A program made the position numbers and the translations under genes. From Macropodus opercularis (Eukaryota; Chordata; Actinopteri; Anabantiformes; Osphronemidae): 64,000 nucleotides of DNA. The notes under the pieces were generated by a model that made no database searches, was not told the origin of the DNA, and saw only the letters and a list, made by a program, of their open reading frames with translations. The stretch covers positions 3,044,501 to 3,108,500 of the forward strand of contig CM061091.1 of assembly GCA_030770545.1 (NCBI GenBank), in the 5' to 3' direction. Positions 37,560 to 49,276 of the stretch are shown here, piece by piece (within the stretch, counting starts at the first letter, position 1; every line of letters begins with the position of its first letter).

Positions 37560-38930
37560 GTGCTCCTGTGTTGAGTCGAGAGCTCCTGTGTTATGTACTG
37601 TTGCCTGGGGATTGCCATTGGATTTTTCTGGTATAGTAGTAGAAGTATGATGTGAAGGATGTTGCTTAAATATGGGGGTGCAGCTCCATAGGCTCCTTTT
37701 AAGAGCAAACAATAAAGTCTTAAATCGAGGGCGATACTCAACTGGCAGCCAATGGAGGGACTGAAGTACCCGGGTGATGGGACCTTTTGGATGAGGTCAG
37801 AAACTTGGCTGCCGCATTCTGAACTGACTGCAGATGAGCAAGCAGAGACTTGCTAATGCCAACATATAGGGCGTTGCAGTCTAAAGTTGATGAGAGCATA
37901 ATAAGCAATAATAACTCTTTCAAGGTCCTGGCGGCCAAGAAAAGGTTGTATGTTCCTAAGTAAATGTAACTAATAAAACAAAGCTCTCATAACGCTGTTC
38001 ACGTGTTCCCCAAACTCCAAGGTTCCTGACCACGGGCTTTTGGGAGAATGACAAAGTCTCAACTGAGCAGTGGTTTGCGCCAAATGCTCACATTTGTTAT
38101 CAGGAAGGAAATTACTAGCGAGACAGGATTTGATTTCCCTGACGCATTCTGCTTGGTAGGAAAGGGGGAATGGCTCTGCCATGTCGAGACAACAGGCAGG
38201 ATCGGAGGAGCCCCCACTCCAAACGACGCTGTAAGACAACGGGCCTGCGTTTGTCACGTGCCAACAAAATGTCACTGTCGACCTTTAAGAGAGCAGACTG
38301 TGTGCTATGTGAAACCCAGACTGAAATCTGTCTGCTCATTATGCTGAAAATGAGTTAGGAGCTGATCATGGACACATTTTTCCAGGATCTTTGCCAGAAA
38401 AGGAAGTTGAGAGACCTGGCTGTAATTCTCTATGTGAGTTTGTTTCTTTCACAGTTGTGGTGACAGACAAGACTGTAAGAGGGAAAAATTATCAAAAGCT
38501 ATTGCTGAAAGATGACTAACTGCTGACGAACACAGTTATTAAAATACCGTTTATTGACCATTAAACCCAGGAAGTCTTTCACCAGTGGGAAGCCTGGACA
38601 GCACACATGGACGTTAAAATCTCCACAAAGAATAAATGTTCATGTTTTGACATGACTGTTATCACAAAATCAGTAAGCTCCTGCGTAAACGTGAGTTAAA
38701 CCCTGGTGGACGATATAAAACAGTACATAAGACAAGTCGATTTGCTTCCAAAATAAAAGACAGGACCTCAAAAGAGGAATAAGGACCAAATGAAACCGGT
38801 CTGCGCCTAAAACTGTCCACACCTCCTCCACGGCGTTCAGCACGGGGGCATTAACACAGGAACAGTTGCCAAAACCTCTCATTTCAAGAGAACCGTGCAG
38901 AAACTTCAAATGAACAGCAAACAGCTGCTA
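37560..38930 (-). mobile_element. L2-like non-LTR retrotransposon relic
   Basis: Minus-strand fragments in several frames match, in order, parts of an L2/CR1-type LINE ORF2. The endonuclease motif LCGDFNVHV with PLVKDFLGLM lies near 38560-38640. A late reverse transcriptase segment (IKSCLASNFLPDNKCEHL) is near 38080-38160. The post-RT segment DCNALYVGISKSLLAHLQ followed by VQNAAAKFLT lies near 37790-37890, with a degraded PRFKTLLFAFK/PPYLSN stretch near 37640-37730. The core RT catalytic part is missing and frames are broken, so the element is dead. Both ends are approximate; I found no clear 3' tail or target-site duplication. Confidence 0.75.
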
Positions 38931-41270
38931 TGATCACTGTCGCTGGGGTCTGACGTTATGAAGGTGGAGTTTACAGAAAGAAGGATCCTTATTCATATTG
39001 CATGATGCAATGCAAGGCTAAAATATTCAAACGCACAGAAAATTCTGTCTGGTCGTATCATTTAAGTAAAACTAACTGCATTTTGGATTGTTGCCAATAA
39101 TGTTATAGGTCACGGACGTCTGTGACTGGATCCTGGTGAGAAGATGAAAGTTGCTGGAGCTACTGAGTCACTGGACACGATCTGAACAGTAAACGTTTCC
39201 ATGCATTTTTCTGACTCCCTTTCACAGACTCACACCCATTTATGCTCAAGCTAAGAAATTCCCAAAGTCATGATTAAGGACAAGATTCCCTTTATCTGTA
39301 GATCAGTGACTAATCAGGGCCAGTGTCCTTATTCCGCACCTGTAGATCAAAATGGATACAAGAAACGGCTTTGCTGATAACTTATACTACTTAATGCAAC
39401 ATTAACATTACAAATGAAACATAAGGGATGTTACATAAAAATGAAAAAGTTTACCTTTCCACGTTCTATTTCAACGGCTGGTAAGACTGTACTCTCGCCA
39501 CATACTAGATTTTTAAAATATAAATTGTTAAATAGCTTAAAATATAAATTGTTAAATAGCTTAAAGTAAGTAAAGGGTTATACTGAAGTAGAATGGACAC
39601 AGAATTCCTGGTTTCATTTTTTGGTGAATTCCTCACTTTACTTCCTTGCCAGCAGATGGCGCTGTGTGGTTGAGTTCAGTTGTTTGGATCGTGTCATGTC
39701 AAATGTAAAGTCCCTGAAACGTGTGTGCTTTACTGTGAGCATATCGCTGGGCCACTTCAGAACACACGCTCCCATCTGCTGCCGTTTATAAGGACTCGTG
39801 TTCCTTCACTTTACTCTGGCCTCAGCAGATGTTTTTCGTGACAGATGACAGAGATTCTGAGAAACACCCAAACTGTGATGCCGGCACAGTTTTCACTTCA
39901 AATAAAAGCTTATGAGGTTCAAGGTAAATAATGAGATTTGGAACCACGACAGGTTCAGACTTTCTGCTGTGTACTCGAGGATAAATGTGCCTTAATCCAT
40001 TCAACGAGCTCTCAGGCCGCTGCATGTCTGGATTAGCAGCTGGACCTGCAGCGCACACTGAAAAACAAAACTGTCATAACCAAGGTGCATGAACTGGAAA
40101 AAGGCAGGAAGGACACACACATTCAGTTGCATGGAGGCTTTGGAAAACATATTTTTTCAGCACATAATTAGTCAAGTCATGAGCACAACAGTTTCTACCT
40201 TTGTTCAGAAAACAGCAGGAAGTAAGCCCAAAGATCTGTAAGAGCCAAGCTTAATGCATGTTAGGTTGCATGTCTGGCTCCCATGTCATTATATGTCAAA
40301 GCCCTTGTTTTGTGTTCTAGATGAACCCGTCAGGTCTGATTTGAGGTCTTGATTTGCCCTAAGATAATCACCCACCACTCAAATAAATTAAAGACCTTCT
40401 CAAAGTTCTGCTCATCCTGGTTTCATGCTGGTGGGGTGTCTCACAATAAATTCAGAAGTAGAATTGCTATATAGTTATTACATTTATTTATTTGCATTAA
40501 CCCATATTTGTTTTTATTTTAATTTTCTTTTCCACATAATTTTTATTAATGTCTCTTTTACTTTAATATTGCGGAGCCTGCGCTTGCTGAAAAAAATCTG
40601 GAGTGAAGGTGTGTGAATAAATATTTGCTGTGTATTTTGGCACTGACTTATCTTACCTGTGAGAGTAAACATAATTTGACATGGTGACTTTGCATTTTAA
40701 ATATTAGATGAAATAAATATATTTAAAATGCAGCACAGACTCTCTTGCTCCTCTTGTTTTTGACAGTGTCACAGTGTTTTGGCCTCTTCCTTCTACAGAA
40801 CGACCTTGTCCCTTTATTCATGCAAACTGTGCGCAGGGTTTTCTCACCCACTGTAGCAGCTGTGTCATGCTGACAAACCCAACCAATGTGCAGTTAGTCA
40901 TGAGAAGCTGTTCGGGGGAGAAGTGGTGAAAGGTGACATCAAACAGAGGCCTGGGTCGACCAACTCAGGCTTTACTAAAACGCCTTCCTTCACTTCTCGC
41001 CTAACGAGGTGAAATTAAGTTGGATTAAAGCATTTATTAAGCCACATGACCTCGTCGGATAATCCCTTGGAAGTGACCCAAACATTCTTTTCCAGGCCAA
41101 ATGAAACCAATCTTATTCGCCTGGACTGGTGACACACACACACACACACACACACTCCTCCTTTTCAAAATATTTAACTTAACTGGTCCCGCAGTTTGAC
41201 AGCAGTCACGTGTGACACCTTTGCTCCGTCTGATATCTGATCTCTGAGCCAGTCATGTTTCTCACGCAAA
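38930..41270. other. Spacer upstream of nqo1
   Basis: No gene recognised. It contains a perfect two-copy 24-bp tandem duplication (39515-39538 and 39539-39562, AAAATATAAATTG then TTAAATAGCTT), a CTCF-like motif, CCAGCAGATGGCGCTG, at 39649-39664, and a (CA)n run at about 41133-41154. Confidence 0.55.
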
Positions 41271-41285
41271 CAAAGCCACGGGTTG

Positions 41286-41293
41286 TATAAAAG
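41286..41293 (+). promoter_or_regulatory. TATA box of nqo1
   Basis: TATAAAAG, 53 bp upstream of the nqo1 start codon. A CACGTG E-box lies about 80 bp further upstream (around 41207). I looked for the antioxidant response element expected of NQO1 (TGACnnnGC) in the proximal 150 bp and found no good match. Confidence 0.7.
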
Positions 41294-41338
41294 CCTGCAG
41301 GAACCAGCTCCGTCAGACGGACGAGTCCAACCTTCAGC

Positions 41339-43336
41339 ATGGGTGAGTTCCACTGATTTGCTCTGCACTTCTGTAAATCTGCAAACACTGAGCTGACAAA
41401 ACCCGTGTGATCTCTGTTCCAGGAGCCAGACAGACTCATACACAGCAAACATACAGCATCATTTATTATTAATTATGTATTACAATACAATAGTTATGAA
41501 AAATATTCAAAACAATTATTACAAATGATCATAATTTCATTGTAATGTATGTAAACTAGTGTTTATTATACAATTGTTTATTGCTGAAGGTTTTAAAGGT
41601 GTTTCTATATTAAATCTGTGTTGCAGTCGTCGCAAGGCTCTGCACTAAAGCCTGACATGCACCTTTGCAGCCACAGTGGTCAGTGCTGCTCACTATCGTA
41701 TAGATCAGCTCCACTCAGTTGAGCTACTGTTGTCTGCAGTTCACCCAAATATCCACTGATCGACTAATGTTACGTTTGTCTGTCATGTCTTCGTTTTTAA
41801 ATGGACTCGTTCGTCCTTCGTGGAAGGTGCACGGCTAAGTTAGTGGTGTGTTGGTGTCACAGTGATAGTATCTGATTGCACGCGGAGGTGGAGAGCTGGT
41901 ATGTTCGAGCTCATGATGTTTTGGCGAGGAACTGATGGAAACGTGACTGTTTGTGTTGAAGCTCAGAAGACGGCTCTGATCGTTTACGCCCACCAAAGCT
42001 CAGCGTCGTTCAACGCTGCGGCCCGTGACGCGGCGGTGCAGGAGCTGACGAAACAGGGATACAAGGTCATCGTGTCCGACCTGTACGACATGAACTTCAG
42101 AGCCAGGGCTACACAGGATGACATCGTTGGTGAGTAGGCAGCATGGTGTTTATATATATAACATTTATGTACAGCGGTGGAACAGCACCTTCACTTTGTG
42201 AGTTCTGTTTGTTGCACCAAGGTGATCTGAAGAAACCAGAACATTTCCAGTACGGCGATGAGACCATGATGGCGTGGAAGGAGGGCCGCCTCAGTGACGA
42301 CATTAAAGCAGAGCAGCGCAAAGTAGAGGAAGCTGAGCTCATCATCTTCCAGGTCAGAGGTCACTTACAGCCTGAATTCCTTCTCATGTCCTTTTTGTTA
42401 TAATTTTGTATCAGCTCAAAATATCCCACTGGCTGTAAATGTATTACAGAGCGGAATAACAGAGGGATTCATTTTCAGTCATATTTGCGACAGATAAAAG
42501 AAACTTTAAACAGGAATCCAGGAAGGAATCTACAAACCACAGAATCTTCACAGCAGAGATTCAGCCTAACAGAAATGAAAAACATGCCTGAAGGTGACTC
42601 TGTTTATCTGCAGTTTCCTCTGTGGTGGTTCAGCGTGCCCGGCGTCATGAAGGGCTGGATAGACAGAGTTCTGACCCAAGGTTTCGCTTTCACCCTGGCG
42701 ACGATATACGACAACGGCCATTTCAGGGTCTGTGTATAATCTAGACTTTCAGTTTAATAAGTTCGATAAGTACATTATGTTGCGATGCCAATGTGCATTT
42801 TGTTTGACTGTTGCTTTTCAAATTAAAGGGTAAAAAAGCAATGTTTTCTTTCACCACTGGAGCAACGCAGACAATGTTCCAGCCTGATGGTTTGAATGGA
42901 GACATCAACGTCATACTGTGGCCTCTACAGGTGTGAGACCAGCGTAGTCCTAGAATAAAACCAGCAGCCTTCATTCATCAAACTGCAAACTTAAACATCT
43001 GTGTCCTGTTTTTTTCAGAACGGCGTTCTGCGCTTCTGTGGCTTCCAGGTTCTCGCTCCTCAGATTTTCTACGCTCCGGCTCACTCTCCTCTCGCAGTGA
43101 GGACCGCGATGCTCGACGGGTGGCGAGCCCGACTCAAGGGACTGCTGGCAGAGGAGCCTTTGACCTTTGCCCCCAGCGAGATGTTTGACCTCAGCTTTAA
43201 GGGGGGATTCACGCTCTTGCCCAAAGTGAAGGAGGACCAAGAGTCAGAGCCCTATGGTCTCACCACAGGCCAACATCTCGGGAAGCGCATGCCGCCTGAC
43301 AACCAGCTCAAAGCTCAGGCCTCCAAGCGAAAATAG
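41339..43336 (+). CDS. nqo1: NAD(P)H dehydrogenase [quinone] 1
   Basis: Cytosolic FAD enzyme (DT-diaphorase) that reduces quinones by two electrons using NADH or NADPH; in other vertebrates it is induced by Nrf2. Exons: 41339-41342, 41962-42129, 42222-42352, 42614-42727, 42829-42930, 43019-43336; 837 nt, 278 residues (human 274). The first coding exon is four nucleotides (ATGG), so the start rests on splice phase and on the MAQKTALIVYAHQ beginning recalled for fish NQO1. Flavodoxin-like features: AHQSSASFN (FAD phosphate site), SDLYDMNF, FQFPLWWFSVPGVMKGW, a GGx-like TTGATQTMF stretch, GDINVILWPLQNGVLRFCGFQV, and the C-terminal LGKRMPPDNQLKA. Human TTGGSGSMY becomes TTGATQTMF here. AATAAA lies at 43405-43410. 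Confidence 0.96.
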
Positions 43337-43404
43337 CCTCTGAATATGTCCAGATGTTTGTTTATCAGCACTAAACCACGCCCTTTTATGACGACGTTTT
43401 ATGA

Positions 43405-43410
43405 AATAAA
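43405..43410 (+). terminator. Poly(A) signal of nqo1
   Basis: AATAAA 69 bp after the nqo1 stop codon, giving a very short 3' UTR. The CpG-rich gabarapl2 promoter begins only about 150 bp further on. Confidence 0.75.
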
Positions 43411-43554
43411 AACAGTGACATAAAAATCTCAAACTTGGTATTTCACTGCCTTGCTGTGATATTTATGAGCACATATTTATGTTTCCCTAAGTCCTAACAT
43501 TGACGTTATTGAAGACAATAAGCAAGTTTACAGCATAAGAGAGTGCGTGCATCC

Positions 43555-43792
43555 TGTACCCCCCCTCCCCTCCCCTCGGGCAGTGGGCGGGGCGCAGCGT
43601 GACGTCATCGCCGGGCCAAGCGCAGGAGGCTGTTGTTGTGCTGGAGCGTCCGCCGCGTCTGAGCCCTTTCCTCGGCTATTTATTTAAAGTTTAACAGAGG
43701 CTGCGAGGACCGACAGTTGACGACAGTCGCACCCAGCTCCGTGGCCGAAATCCGTAGCTTGGTGTAAACAAAACAGTCCGGAAACGGCAAAC
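43555..43792 (+). promoter_or_regulatory. CpG-island promoter of gabarapl2 with GC box and CRE
   Basis: GC-rich, TATA-less promoter and 5' UTR. GC box GGGCGGGGC lies at 43585-43593 and a full palindromic CRE (TGACGTCA) at 43600-43607, about 190 bp upstream of the start codon. CpG richness continues through about 44350 in intron 1. Confidence 0.7.
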
Positions 43793-46156
43793 ATGAAATG
43801 GATGTTCAAAGAGGATCACTCCTTGGGTAAGGGAGGAGGCTTTTCCCCTGGAAACGCTCGCATGTTACTGCCGTGAACTCAGCCTCGACTTTGGGTCGCG
43901 GGGCTTGAATTTGAGCGCTAGTGGTCGTTACGTCCTACTTTTGCCGACCGGCGTCCGCTCAGCTCGTTTCTGGAGGAGCTGTTGTTTTTAAGCTAGCGCT
44001 GCCTGGCTCGACGGTGCTTCGACGTCAGACGCAGCTTAAAATGTTCACGTCAGCTCATTTCGAAGCCAATTAGCTAAAGATCACCTAAAAACGACGCGTC
44101 CTCCGAGAAGAAGCCGACGGAGACTCGCGCGTGCGTCCTTCCTGGACCGCGACCTGTTTTCCAGGCTAATGGTGGATATCGACCCGAGCCGAGCCTGGTT
44201 CTGCCGCAGGGAAGTGAAGCGCAACGCGTCCGTTCCGTGGCTCGGCCGCGTTGGTGCCGTAGCCTGGAGGCCTCAGGTGCGAGGAGGAGGAAAGTTGTTT
44301 AGGGTTAGTGGCTGGAGGCCTGAGCGCTTCCTTCACCCCAGTCAAAATTAAGCGTTGGGTGCATTTGTTCCACTATGTGAGAATCAGATAAACACAAAAG
44401 AAAAGTTGTTTATGCACATAATTACGCGCGTACACACTCAAATATATGATGTCTGGTTATAAGTAAACGGTGTTATTTTATATGGGTGCTTTTATTTCAT
44501 GTATTAAAACCCCCTCAATGCTGTCTCTCTATAAACGAGGACCTCACGTTTGGCCCACGTCCCGCTGGCAGCAGTGATCGGCCGCCACCGCTGGTTGACG
44601 GCGGAGAGACTACATTACCCAGAAACCTCCCCGCTTAGCGTGACAGTGACGTTCAGGGCCGTTTTGTCCTAGTTTTACACTTCGTGCTTTGAATATTTGT
44701 CAAAAGTTGATCGCTGTAAGTCACTGTACAAATGATAATTTAAAGACACTTATTAATAATATTAATAATAATACATTTAGCACAGGTATGTTATAATGTG
44801 CTATAATCCATTTATTACATGTTAAAGCCATATAAATGCCGACTGGGTGTCTGTAATGTTTTACTATATTAGTTCTAATACATGTAATAACAGTTCAAAA
44901 ACGTCTATAAAATACAAATATAATATCAAATGAATTAAAGGCAGTGTGGTAACTTTTCATTGGTGATTGAATGCTGTTAATTCTCAGTATGTGACCAGAT
45001 TGATGGCTGCTGTGGCTCAGTCAGTCATAGTGCGTCTTAATCCTCAGCAGCTGCCTGTGAATGTCACACTGCAGCTGTCACTTATTGATCTTTAGGCTTC
45101 TCTCACTTTTTCTGCTATTAGAAGACGAGAGCTACTGAAAACGAGCTGAATAACTAATACTGATCTTTGTTGTGCAGAACATCGATGCATGGAGTCAGCA
45201 AAAATCCGCAACAAGTACCCTGACAGGGTCCCGGTGAGTGAGAAGGATTTGATGATTTGTCCTTGTTTCACGTTTGTTGCAATCATCCCTATGATTGATT
45301 TCTCTGTGCGCCTTTGTCAGGTGATTGTGGAGAAAGTATCTGGATCACAAATTGTGGACATTGACAAAAGGAAGTACCTGGTGCCCTCCGACATCACCGT
45401 GGCTCAGTTCATGTGGATCATCAGGAAGCGCATCCAGCTGCCCTCGGAAAAGGCCATCTTCCTCTTTGTGGACAAGACGGTGCCTCAGTCCAGGTCAGTT
45501 TGCAGATTGGTACCACGTCTCAGACCGGTTGTTATCGGACTTCAAGAAAATAAGACACAGTGTACAACACTGTTTAAAGTGGTTCTTCTAATAATTTCCA
45601 TACTGACACAGTATTATCGCAGCACAGACGCTGTCATGTTCATAACTGACTACAGTCAAATCACATTTATTACCTTCAGTTCATTTCCAGATGCCATTAC
45701 AGGGTGAATTAGGCAACACGTTCGCCTTTGAGAGGCCTGTAGCTTCTGATGAGTAAGAGTTGTTCTCCATTACATAAAGATTTGAAACTTCATCACAGAA
45801 GCTGAAGTAAGCAAAATATTAAGAATTATTGTGACACTTCTGATTAAACACAACTTGAGCAGTAGTTTCAATTGTATTTGTAGCCCATTTATAGATATCA
45901 ATGAATAGGAAGGATACACTCGAGTTTGACTTATGTTTATTAGTGAGTTGAGAGAATTCATGCACTTTAATAATAGTGATAATAGTTCAGTTGCTTTTCG
46001 TATCAACAGTTTGAATCCCATCTAATTTAGCAGCCAAGTGTGTAAAGCCGTCCCTTGTGTTTCAGCATTACGATGGGGCAGCTGTACGACAAAGAAAAGG
46101 ACGAAGACGGCTTTTTATATGTGGCCTACAGCGGGGAGAACACATTTGGTTTTTGA
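43793..46156 (+). CDS. gabarapl2: GABARAP-like 2 (GATE-16), ATG8-family ubiquitin-like protein
   Basis: ATG8-family modifier for autophagosome maturation and intra-Golgi transport; it is cleaved by ATG4 and lipidated at its exposed glycine. Exons: 43793-43826, 45178-45233, 45321-45493, 46066-46156; 354 nt, 117 residues, the human length. The sequence is almost identical to the human protein as I recall it: start MKWMFKEDHSLEHRC, then PVIVEKVSGSQIVDIDKRKY, FMWIIRKRIQLP, and the ending YSGENTFGF with the ATG4 site after the last Gly. The last exon lies inside a tandem duplication that begins at 45920 in intron 3. A second, identical copy of that exon is found 4.37 kb downstream. AATAAA lies at 46519-46524. 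Confidence 0.98.
43827..45177 (+). other. gabarapl2 intron 1
   Basis: GC-rich in the first 500 bp, then AT-rich. An ACTACATTACCCAGAA word (44609-44624) resembles the ZNF143/SBS promoter motif (ACTACAnnTCCCAGA), hinting at a second promoter. No coding exon recognised. Confidence 0.5.
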
Positions 46157-46518
46157 AACGCTTGCCTGTGGAGCCACACTGACCCGCCTACATCTAATCA
46201 CACTCGGGACCCCAGTGACAGGAACAAAACAGAACGATGGACTGACTGCTCACCTGAAGGGATAAACATGAATGAGTGTTAGTTCAGGCCCATGTTGCAC
46301 CGATTCTTCATAGTTTAATAGGCTGAGTTGTGTATAGTGTATTACATTTGAATTGTTGTTTGTTTGATGTTGTGATTTGAGTGTTTTAGAAGGAATCTTT
46401 GTTTTTTCACATTTTAAATATGTGTGAATGAGTTTTGCTTCTAGATATGCTTTTCTCTTTGAAGACGATATTTAACAGATTTAATTATTTGAAGGTAAGG
46501 TAGCTGGATGACCTGACC

Positions 46519-46524
46519 AATAAA
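46519..46524 (+). terminator. Poly(A) signal of gabarapl2 (unit A)
   Basis: AATAAA 363 bp after the gabarapl2 stop codon. The same hexamer is kept in unit B at 50886-50891. Confidence 0.75.
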
Positions 46525-46529
46525 CAGAT

Positions 46530-48240
46530 TTAAAAATTCTAATGCTTTAATTGTTCTATTCTTTTATCACTTCAGAGGTTGGTTGGTGAACAGGTGAATG
46601 TACGGCTTAATAACAACTGGAATAACGATGTAACGGCTGAATTGTTAAACTCAGCTTTTCACATGTTCACTTTCTTCTTCTGTATTTTGTAATGAATGAC
46701 TAAACTTAGCGGAGGTGAAGTTCAGAGGAAGAACAGCGTCTTGTTTTCACTTTTGAACGCACATCGTTCAAACATATTTGTCTCTGACAGCATGATTCAA
46801 GTTAAGTTATTGTTTCACCGTCTTCCTTGAAATGTAGTGAACACAGAATAGTCAAAATCTCCATTTATGCTGTGACAGTGTCATAAGGTCTGATTTGTTA
46901 CCTTGCAAGTACAATGTAGCTTAAACTTAACTTTACCTGTTGAACCTTAACATGACTGTGTTTTGCTGTAGCTGCCACTTCTTATTGGTACACACTGACC
47001 TCATAACGAAACCAGGTCAGTGATTAACCAGAACATTTCAGTTGATACACGGTGGCTTTAATCTCCAATATTACATCATATTACATACTTTTACCATATG
47101 TTGTGTTTTTTAAATCAAAGTAACAACTAACGTCAATGCATTCGGCTTGTTCTATTTTCTGCCCGCGTCCTACTATCTAAGCTTTTAACTACTAATTTAA
47201 CTACTACTTAACTATTTACATTGCTTCAACGAATATGGGAAAACAAGGGTTAACACAGGTTGTTAGTTTCACTTTGCATTACTTCAATAAATGATACAGT
47301 CGTGTAACTAGAATATTGAAGTATGAGTTAATTACTAAAAGGAAAAGTGTTGAAGTGTAATAACAGTTCTCAGAAAAAAAAGAAACAAAAAGAAATCAGA
47401 TGTAGAAGTGAAACTCACTCATGTCACACTATGTCCTACTGCATGTAGATATTCATGAAATAATCTAGTTTTATTATTTGTACAAACTGCAATTTACTAC
47501 AGTTTACTGGTGCTGGCATGAGCACAAAAACCCAAAATACCACCAAAAGTACTTGTCTAACTAATATTGCATTTGTCTTTCAAGTAAAAGTTTGAAGGAC
47601 ATGCTTTGAGATTTAACTGCTTCGAGATATGTTTATGTAACGAAGTCCTGTTTTTGTCCAACGTTCGAAACACAATTTTGCAACAGTTCAACAGTTTTAT
47701 TCTGAACCAATATAATCAAAGTAATGGTTATTTATTTTTATTACTATTCTCATTCACACGTCGACCAAATAAGCCATCTGCTACTTTAGCTCTGGGTGAT
47801 GTCTTATTTTATTTAGAGCACTGCTTGAAGTTCTTCCAATACAAACAGTTTTACCAAATCAATCTTGAGCTGTTGAAAGTCCAATAACATAACGTAATGT
47901 TCTGCAGGCATTTCACTGCTCACATGTTTGATTTCAGTCTAAATGAAGAAAGATATAAATAGATGAAGTTTGTAAACGATGATGCAAAGAGAGACTCATG
48001 GAGCAAGTCACAAAGAAAACTGGCTACAAATACAAACCATCTTATTCTATAGTAGAAAACAAACCAGCACAGCAGGAAACATCCACAGTTTATTCTCTGT
48101 AGATCTGTGATCAGAATTGCTGTCGTGTTTTCTCTGTAGAGGAGGAAATGATCCTGTAACAGAGAAAAGAAGGAGAGGAAACAGGAGGGAACTGAGGCTT
48201 CTGAGAACTTAAGTTCGTGAAGGCATCTGTGGAGCCACCA
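46530..48240. other. Spacer between gabarapl2 and chemokine 1
   Basis: AT-rich, with no exon recognised. Positions 47253-48240 have a close counterpart in unit B (51691-52692). The 338 bp at 46915-47252 have none. Confidence 0.55.
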
Positions 48241-48244
48241 GCTG

Positions 48245-48251
48245 TATATAT
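48245..48251 (+). promoter_or_regulatory. TATA box of chemokine 1
   Basis: TATATAT 103 bp upstream of the start codon of chemokine 1, just after CAGCTG. The unit B copy has the same element at 52697-52703, with near-identical flanks. Confidence 0.65.
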
Positions 48252-48353
48252 GGAGCACAGAGCAGGTCTGCAACCCACATCAGCCCAGCTCAGCCCAAAG
48301 ACTGAAGACCTTCATCCAAACTGAACAAGAGCATCTGTCTCTGTCTGGGAACC

Positions 48354-49276
48354 ATGAAGACGCTGGTGATCACCGCTCTGACCGTCATCTGCTTCCTGTG
48401 TCACGACTCTGCTGGTCAGTAGCTCTTCTCTGACGCAGAGACTTTAAACTACGCTCAGGCAGCGGCAGCATTTTAAATGTGTGTGTATCTCCTGTGTTGA
48501 CAGGTCAGCAGGCAACAGACGTGATAGTGAATGGATGCTGTGTAACCAACACTGTAAACAGAGTTCCCATTGGTAAAATTACACACATGGGAAGGACCAG
48601 AAATGATTGTCCACTCAGCTCAGTCATGTGAGTATTTCCAGTACGTGGTTAACTAGTGTGTACGTCTGAAGCCTGAGTGTGTTTGTCGTCATGAGGCAGA
48701 CGTAGCAACACAGAGCACATGTCTGTGTCCAGTCTTCAGGTGCAGCTGGAGCTTGTGTGCTTTCCTTTTGTTTGTTACTTGCTGCATTAGTGTGTAGATG
48801 CTAATCACAGAAAGAAGTCACAAATGTCCAGTAGTTCAGAGACTCTCCGCCAGGGGGCGCTGTTTAGTCACTGTGCACCCAGTGACTGACTTCAGCTTCC
48901 TGTGCTGTGTAAAGTCTGGTAACTGGTAACTGCTCAGTTAGATTTATCTAATGATCTGGAGCCTGTGGGAGTGAGAACAATATTAGAGCAATGAGAGTGA
49001 AATCAAAGCAGTGAAGTTGGTTAATGAGCTGAAAGCGGCTTAAAAGCTCTGCAGAGTCTGTGGCTTCTCTGCTGAATAAGACATGATTTCTCATCATCAA
49101 ATGTGTTTGTTGTTTCTTTCAGAATCACAACAGTCTGCAAAAGGCAGATTTGCGTTGAACCTGAAGTGAATTGGGTGAAGCTTGCATTAAAGAAGTTTCA
49201 GATGTCAACTAATAATAACATCAAACCACCGTCTGCACCTTTCAATATGTCCAAGTGTCATAGGAAACGTAGATGA
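48354..49276 (+). CDS. CC chemokine, copy 1 (unit A)
   Basis: Secreted chemoattractant acting on a G-protein-coupled receptor. Exons 48354-48414, 48504-48627, 49123-49276; 339 nt, 112 residues, in the standard three-exon CC chemokine layout. The signal peptide is MKTLVITALTVICFLCHDSA (about 20 residues). The mature protein has an adjacent Cys pair (NGCCVTN), then VPIGKITHM, NDCP, SVIITTV and ICVEP...WVK, matching the CC fold (CC, then C, then C before a C-terminal helix). Two additional cysteines, in VCKRQIC and in the tail SKCHRKRR, could form a third disulfide. The tail is long and basic. On human 16q the CC genes are CCL17 and CCL22, but orthology cannot be judged by eye. AATAAA at 49424-49429. 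Confidence 0.9.
48847..48862 (+). promoter_or_regulatory. CTCF-like motif in chemokine 1 intron 2
   Basis: CCGCCAGGGGGCGCTG closely resembles the vertebrate CTCF core (CCACCAGGGGGCGCTA). The counterpart in unit B, at 53299-53314, ends GCGCAG instead of GCGCTG. Binding is inferred from the motif only. Confidence 0.5.

Noticed and set aside
41206..41452. Minus-strand frames over the nqo1 promoter
   Set aside because: Overlap the TATA box and first exon on the opposite strand; no support.
47920..48273. 117- and 119-codon minus-strand frames upstream of each chemokine (second at 52366-52725)
   Set aside because: They are duplicated copies of promoter and 5' flank, with different frame-disrupting indels; no sign of a conserved protein.
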